This document shows, one piece after another, positions 20,439 through 23,444 of a stretch of DNA of 23,444 nucleotides. The number at the start of each line of letters is the position of its first letter. The stretch's first letter is position 1. A program made the translations under genes and the position numbers. Source of the DNA: CAXMQS01 sp036446035 (GTDB taxonomy: Bacteria; Actinomycetota; Acidimicrobiia; Spongiisociales; JAOTWH01); the NCBI GenBank assembly GCA_036446035.1, contig JAZFSG010000025.1:1-23444 (forward strand). Reading direction: 5' to 3'. Under the pieces are notes generated by a model that saw nothing but the letters and a program-made list of their open reading frames with translations, was not told the DNA's origin and made no database searches.

Positions 20439-21875
20439 CTAGGAGCGACTGGTGGTCGGCCGACGATTCATGAGCCAGTCGTCGATCGCAGCTGCCGCCC
20501 GCCGTCCGTGGCCCATGGCCACGATGACGGTGGCGCCTCCGGTGACGATGTCGCCGCCTGCGAACACGCCGAGGCGCGATGTTCGGCAGGTCTCGGCGTC
20601 GATGACAAGAGTGCCCCGGTCGGTCTGAGTGAGCCCCGGGGTGGTGCGGAGCAACAGGGGATTGGGGCTGTTGCCAATAGCGATCACAGCAACATCGATG
20701 TCCATGTCGAACGTCGCGCCGCTGATGGGTTGAGGCCGGCGCCGACCGCTGTCGTCTGGTTCCCCGAGCTCCATCTGCTGCAGCCGGACACCTGCCAGCA
20801 TCCCGCTGTTCACGCCGGCGAGGAGTTGCAGCGGGGAGACCAGCGTGACGATCTCGACGCCTTCCGCCTTGGCGTGCTCAACCTCCTCGTCGCGCGCCGG
20901 CATCTCGGCCTCGGTCCTGCGATAGAGGATGGACGCGCTGGCGGCACCCAGGCGGAGGGCGGTGCGCACGGCGTCCATCGCCGTGTTGCCCCCTCCGAAG
21001 ACGACAACCCGCTTGCGATACAGGTCAAGGAGCGGGGTGTCGGCCGTTGCGGTGTAGGCCTTCATCAAGTTGACTCGGGTGAGAAACTCGTTGGCCGAGT
21101 ACACCCCGATGAGATCTTCCCCCGGCACTCCGAGAAACCTCGGAAGGCCGGCACCGACTCCGATGAACACGGCGTCGAACGTCGTGAGTAGCTCATCGAC
21201 GGTGTCCACCATGCCAATGACGGCGTTGGTCTCGAAGCGGACCCCGAGGTCAGCCAACTGGGCGATCTCGGCGTTGACGATCTCCTTGGGAAGTCGGAAT
21301 TCGGGAATGCCGTAGGTGAGAACGCCACCCAGCTCGTGCAGTGCCTCGAAAACGGTGACCCGGTGACCTGCCTTGGCGAGGTCGGTGGCACACGCCAGGC
21401 CGGCAGGACCGCTCCCCACGACCGCAACGTGCCGTCCGCTGGGAGGTGCCGGCGCCGAGGGGCCGGACCCGCGATGGGTACGGGCGTAGTCGGCAACGAA
21501 CCTCTCGAGGTGGCCGATGTGGATGGCCTTGTCTTTCTTGGCAAGCACGCATGCTCCCTCGCACTGGACCTCCTGGGGGCATACCCGCCCACAGATAGCC
21601 GGCAGAGAGTTGTCGGTGGCGATGGCGTCGGCGGCGTCGAGGAAGTCGCCTGCCGCCACCGCCTCGAGGAAGCCGAAGATGTCGACCCCGACAGGGCAGC
21701 CCTCGACGCATGGAGGGTGCGCGCAGAAGAGACACCGCTCCGCCTCCGCAACGGCGAGCTCCGAGGTGTAGCCGAGGTTGACCTCCTCGAAGTCGAAGCG
21801 GCGTTCCTGCGGTGGCCGTTCCGGCATCACCGTCGGCGCCTTGGCCATGCGTTGTCGTTTGGTGAGCTCGGTCAT
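20439..21875 (-). CDS. NfnB/SudA-like flavoprotein (GOGAT small-subunit family)
   Basis: This 478-aa FAD protein has two N-terminal [4Fe-4S] motifs (Cys48, 51, 56, 60 in RCLFCAHPPCVEGCP; Cys95, 99, 105, 109 in CGRVCPQEVQCEGAC). An FAD Rossmann fold follows (VVGSGPAGLACA) and then an NAD(P) fold (VVVFGGGNTAMDAVR). Database tools commonly name such proteins glutamate synthase small subunit (GltD/GltA). Here it follows an NfnA-like gene with a 4-nt ATGA overlap and no GOGAT large subunit is present, so NfnB of NADH-dependent ferredoxin:NADP oxidoreductase fits better. The ATG at 21875 is fixed by that overlap; the open frame upstream lies over the partner gene and is not protein-like. Confidence 0.9.
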   Translation of the reverse strand: MTELTKRQRMAKAPTVMPERPPQERRFDFEEVNLGYTSELAVAEAERCLFCAHPPCVEGCPVGVDIFGFLEAVAAGDFLDAADAIATDNSLPAICGRVCPQEVQCEGACVLAKKDKAIHIGHLERFVADYARTHRGSGPSAPAPPSGRHVAVVGSGPAGLACATDLAKAGHRVTVFEALHELGGVLTYGIPEFRLPKEIVNAEIAQLADLGVRFETNAVIGMVDTVDELLTTFDAVFIGVGAGLPRFLGVPGEDLIGVYSANEFLTRVNLMKAYTATADTPLLDLYRKRVVVFGGGNTAMDAVRTALRLGAASASILYRRTEAEMPARDEEVEHAKAEGVEIVTLVSPLQLLAGVNSGMLAGVRLQQMELGEPDDSGRRRPQPISGATFDMDIDVAVIAIGNSPNPLLLRTTPGLTQTDRGTLVIDAETCRTSRLGVFAGGDIVTGGATVIVAMGHGRRAAAAIDDWLMNRRPTTSRS

Positions 21876-22687
21876 GGCGAGGCACACTCGATCCGCCGGA
21901 AGTGCTCCCACGTCTCGTAGGCCGTATTGCGGGTCGCCAGCAGCTCGAAGTCGACCTGGTGGGCGTCGAACTCCGGTCCGTCGATGCAGGCGAATCGGCT
22001 CTCCCCGCCCACCCGCACCCGGCAGCCGCCACACATGCCTGTGCCGTCAACCATGATCGGGTTGAGGCTGGCGATGGTGGGAATGGCGTGGGGTCGGGTC
22101 ATCTCGGCTACGGCGGCCATCATCGGGATGGGCCCAATCGCCAACACGCGGTCGACCTGCTCGGACGAGATGATCTCTTGCAGCTTGTCGGTAACCAGGC
22201 CGGCGAACCCATAGGAGCCGTCGTCGGTGCATGGGTGAACCTGGTCGCTGGCGGCGTCCAGCTCGTCCTCCAGGATGACGTAGGGGCGGCTGCGTCCCCC
22301 GATGATGGAGATCACCCGGTTGCCGGCCTCCTTCAATGCCACCGCATTGGGATAGGCGATGGCGGTGCCGACTCCGCCTCCGACGACGACCACCGTGCCG
22401 AAGTTGTCGATGTCGGAGGGGACACCGAGGGGCCCGGCGAGGTCGAGGATGTGGTCGCCGGTGTCGAGCCGGTTGAGCAGTGTCGTCGTCTTCCCGACCG
22501 CCTGCACGATGAGGGCGATCCATCCCTCACCAGAGTCGGCGATGGTCAGCGGGATGCGCTCGCCACCTTCGGCAACGCGGACGATGACGAACTGACCCGC
22601 CCGACGCTTGCGCGCCACCTTGGGGGCCTCGACCCGGAAGTACTTGACGTCTGGCGCCAGCAGGCGCGTCTCGAGGATGCTGTTCAC
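21872..22687 (-). CDS. NfnA/SudB-like FAD/NAD-binding [2Fe-2S] protein
   Basis: This 271-aa protein has a ferredoxin-reductase-type FAD domain (AGQFVIVRV, ERIPLTIAD), a nucleotide-binding domain (VVVGGGVGTAIAYP, AIGPIPMM) and a C-terminal cluster motif. The motif reads DGTGMCGGCRVRVGG with a later FACIDGPEFDAH: Asp214, Cys219, Cys222, Cys234. As I recall, the Thermotoga NfnA [2Fe-2S] cluster uses one Asp and three Cys with this same spacing, whereas PyrK has Cys at the first place. This favours NfnA over a dihydroorotate dehydrogenase subunit. The start is GTG at 22687. GGAGGG lies 14 nt before it, rather far. Confidence 0.9.
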   Translation of the reverse strand: MNSILETRLLAPDVKYFRVEAPKVARKRRAGQFVIVRVAEGGERIPLTIADSGEGWIALIVQAVGKTTTLLNRLDTGDHILDLAGPLGVPSDIDNFGTVVVVGGGVGTAIAYPNAVALKEAGNRVISIIGGRSRPYVILEDELDAASDQVHPCTDDGSYGFAGLVTDKLQEIISSEQVDRVLAIGPIPMMAAVAEMTRPHAIPTIASLNPIMVDGTGMCGGCRVRVGGESRFACIDGPEFDAHQVDFELLATRNTAYETWEHFRRIECASP

Positions 22688-22764
22688 ACCCTGAGCCTGG
22701 TCCCTCCGACTCTTCTTGCGCTAGGGCCAAACGGTGGTTGGTCGGCGCGTCGTGTCGGGCCGAG

Positions 22765-22779
22765 GCGGGGTCTGCCCGC
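22765..22779 (-). terminator. Short hairpin after the lipoprotein gene
   Basis: GCGGG (22765-22769) and CCCGC (22775-22779) pair around a 5-nt loop directly after the lipoprotein stop codon. No T-run follows. It may partly separate the lipoprotein gene from the nfnA-like gene 92 nt downstream. Confidence 0.3.
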
Positions 22780-23172
22780 TCAGCTCTCGCAGTTCTCGCC
22801 GACGAAGGTGAGGATGGTGTTGGAGAGCTCATCGGTCTCATCTGCCAGTGCTGCTGCGTCCTCGGGCGAGCTGCTCGCCGTTAGGTCGGCCAGCCGCTGG
22901 GCGGCCTCTCGGACATCGGCGGGCGCCGTTTCGTAGAGGGTGCTGTTGATCGTCGTGAGCTCGGCCAGCGCAGCGTCGTAGTCGGGATCACTCTCGTCGA
23001 GTCCGGCCACTACCGCCAGTTGGTCGACCGACTGTTGCCACCGCTCACAGAACTGATCGGTGGAGCTACTGCCACCGCAGGCCGCGGCGACAACGGCGAT
23101 GATTACCGCCAAGCTCACCAGCCGCCACCGGCCGCCGTGGCCGTCGACCCACCATCCTCCGGGGTCGCTCAA
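22780..23172 (-). CDS. Small lipoprotein, hypothetical
   Basis: This 130-aa protein carries a lipoprotein signal peptide: a basic n-region (GGRWRLVS), a hydrophobic core (LAVIIAVVAAA) and lipobox Ala-Ala-Cys followed by GGSSS. The mature part is acidic and helical, with Cys in DQFCERW and a C-terminal GENCES that could form a disulfide. It would sit on the outer face of the membrane. The TTG at 23172 overlaps the aldehyde dehydrogenase stop (TTGA), implying coupling; an internal GTG in LVSLAV would leave too little n-region. No family recognised. Confidence 0.75.
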   Translation of the reverse strand: MSDPGGWWVDGHGGRWRLVSLAVIIAVVAAACGGSSSTDQFCERWQQSVDQLAVVAGLDESDPDYDAALAELTTINSTLYETAPADVREAAQRLADLTASSSPEDAAALADETDELSNTILTFVGENCES

Positions 23173-23444
23173 CCGAATTCGATGCCTTGGGCTAGCGGAA
23201 GGTCGTCTCCCCAGTTGATGGTTACCGTCTGGCGGCGCATGTAGGCCTTCCAGGAGTCGGAGCCGGCTTCGCGGCCGCCTCCCGTGTCCTTCTCACCGCC
23301 GAAGGCGCCGCCGATCTCAGCGCCGGAGGTGCCGATGTTGACGTTGGCGATGCCGCAATCTGAACCCACGTGAGACAGGAAGTACTCGGCGTGTTGCAGA
23401 TTGTCCGTGAAAATTGAAGAAGATAATCCCTGCACAACACCGTT
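23169..23444 (-). CDS. ALDH7-type aldehyde dehydrogenase, C-terminal part (cut by the window edge)
   Basis: Only the last 91 residues are in the window; the gene continues beyond 23444. The stretch SDCGIANVNIGTSGAEIGG followed by AFGGEKDTGGGREAGSD and WKAYMRRQT is typical of the ALDH7/antiquitin family (2-aminoadipate-6-semialdehyde or piperidine-6-carboxylate dehydrogenase), which acts in lysine breakdown. The catalytic Cys and Glu lie upstream and cannot be checked. It is the first visible gene of a minus-strand run with the lipoprotein and Nfn-like genes. The outermost codons (near 23405-23430) are AT-rich compared with the rest. Confidence 0.88.
   Translation of the reverse strand, partial: NGVVQGLSSSIFTDNLQHAEYFLSHVGSDCGIANVNIGTSGAEIGGAFGGEKDTGGGREAGSDSWKAYMRRQTVTINWGDDLPLAQGIEFG

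Noticed and set aside
20439..21875. Glutamate synthase small subunit as a firm call
   Set aside because: No large subunit is present and the overlapping partner has NfnA-type cluster ligands, so a GOGAT role is not supported by context.
21876..22034. 53-residue extension of the NfnB-like protein
   Set aside because: It overlaps the 3' end of the partner gene and is not protein-like; the ATGA overlap at 21872-21875 gives a normal start.
21902..22936. 344-codon open frame on the plus strand
   Set aside because: It is antisense to the NfnA-like and lipoprotein genes and rich in Gly/Asp/Val without motifs.

Overview
The window is a dense, high-GC bacterial chromosome segment with mostly housekeeping and metabolic genes. 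GTG and TTG starts are common. The gene set (type II glutamine synthetase, CGNR-type and BTAD-type regulators, a fused branched-chain 2-oxoacid dehydrogenase E1, several anchored proteins with no assigned function) suggests an actinobacterium, plausibly Acidimicrobiia. That placement is an inference from gene content. I see no phage genes, transposases, rRNA or CRISPR array.

Layout. (1) 116-410, minus: tRNA-Glu, tRNA-Asp and tRNA-Phe, with a perfect 10-bp hairpin between the last two. (2) 497-1111, minus: three very small ORFs (66, 43 and 52 codons), divergent from a CGNR zinc-finger regulator at 1187-1750. (3) 1747-4161, minus: a VanW-family wall protein behind a conserved actinobacterial protein of unknown function. 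(4) 4255-7366, plus: a leucine/valine-type dehydrogenase overlapping a fused alpha-beta E1 of the branched-chain 2-oxoacid dehydrogenase. Together they would turn branched-chain amino acids into 2-oxoacids and start their oxidative decarboxylation. A membrane protein follows. (5) 8182-12379, minus: a small BTAD regulator followed by hyuA-hyuB-type hydantoinase/oxoprolinase subunits. (6) 12560-15282: small anchored or hypothetical proteins, a stand-alone Nfu N-terminal domain protein, a LysM membrane protein overlapping a second membrane protein, and a SpoIIAA-like protein. (7) 15287-17582, minus: a folate/pterin cluster made of a pteridine-reductase-like SDR, FolB and a FolK-FolE fusion. (8) 17649-19831, plus: an anchored Thr-rich protein, type II glutamine synthetase and a GNAT acetyltransferase. 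(9) 19828-23444, minus: the 3' end of an ALDH7-type aldehyde dehydrogenase, a lipoprotein, an NfnA/NfnB-like (SudB/SudA) flavoprotein pair and a small CDF-type transporter.

Most notable points: a terminator-like hairpin plus T-run inside the leucine dehydrogenase coding region; overlapping face-to-face promoters between the CGNR gene and a 52-aa ORF; four of the five convergent gene pairs sharing a CTAG/TTAG double-stop overlap, with the fifth pair 4 nt apart; the FolK-FolE fusion beside a PTR1-like reductase; and an Nfn-type pair whose GOGAT-like subunit could be misread as glutamate synthase. No clear new defence or mobile system is visible. The cluster of undescribed microproteins at 497-1111 is the least explained part.
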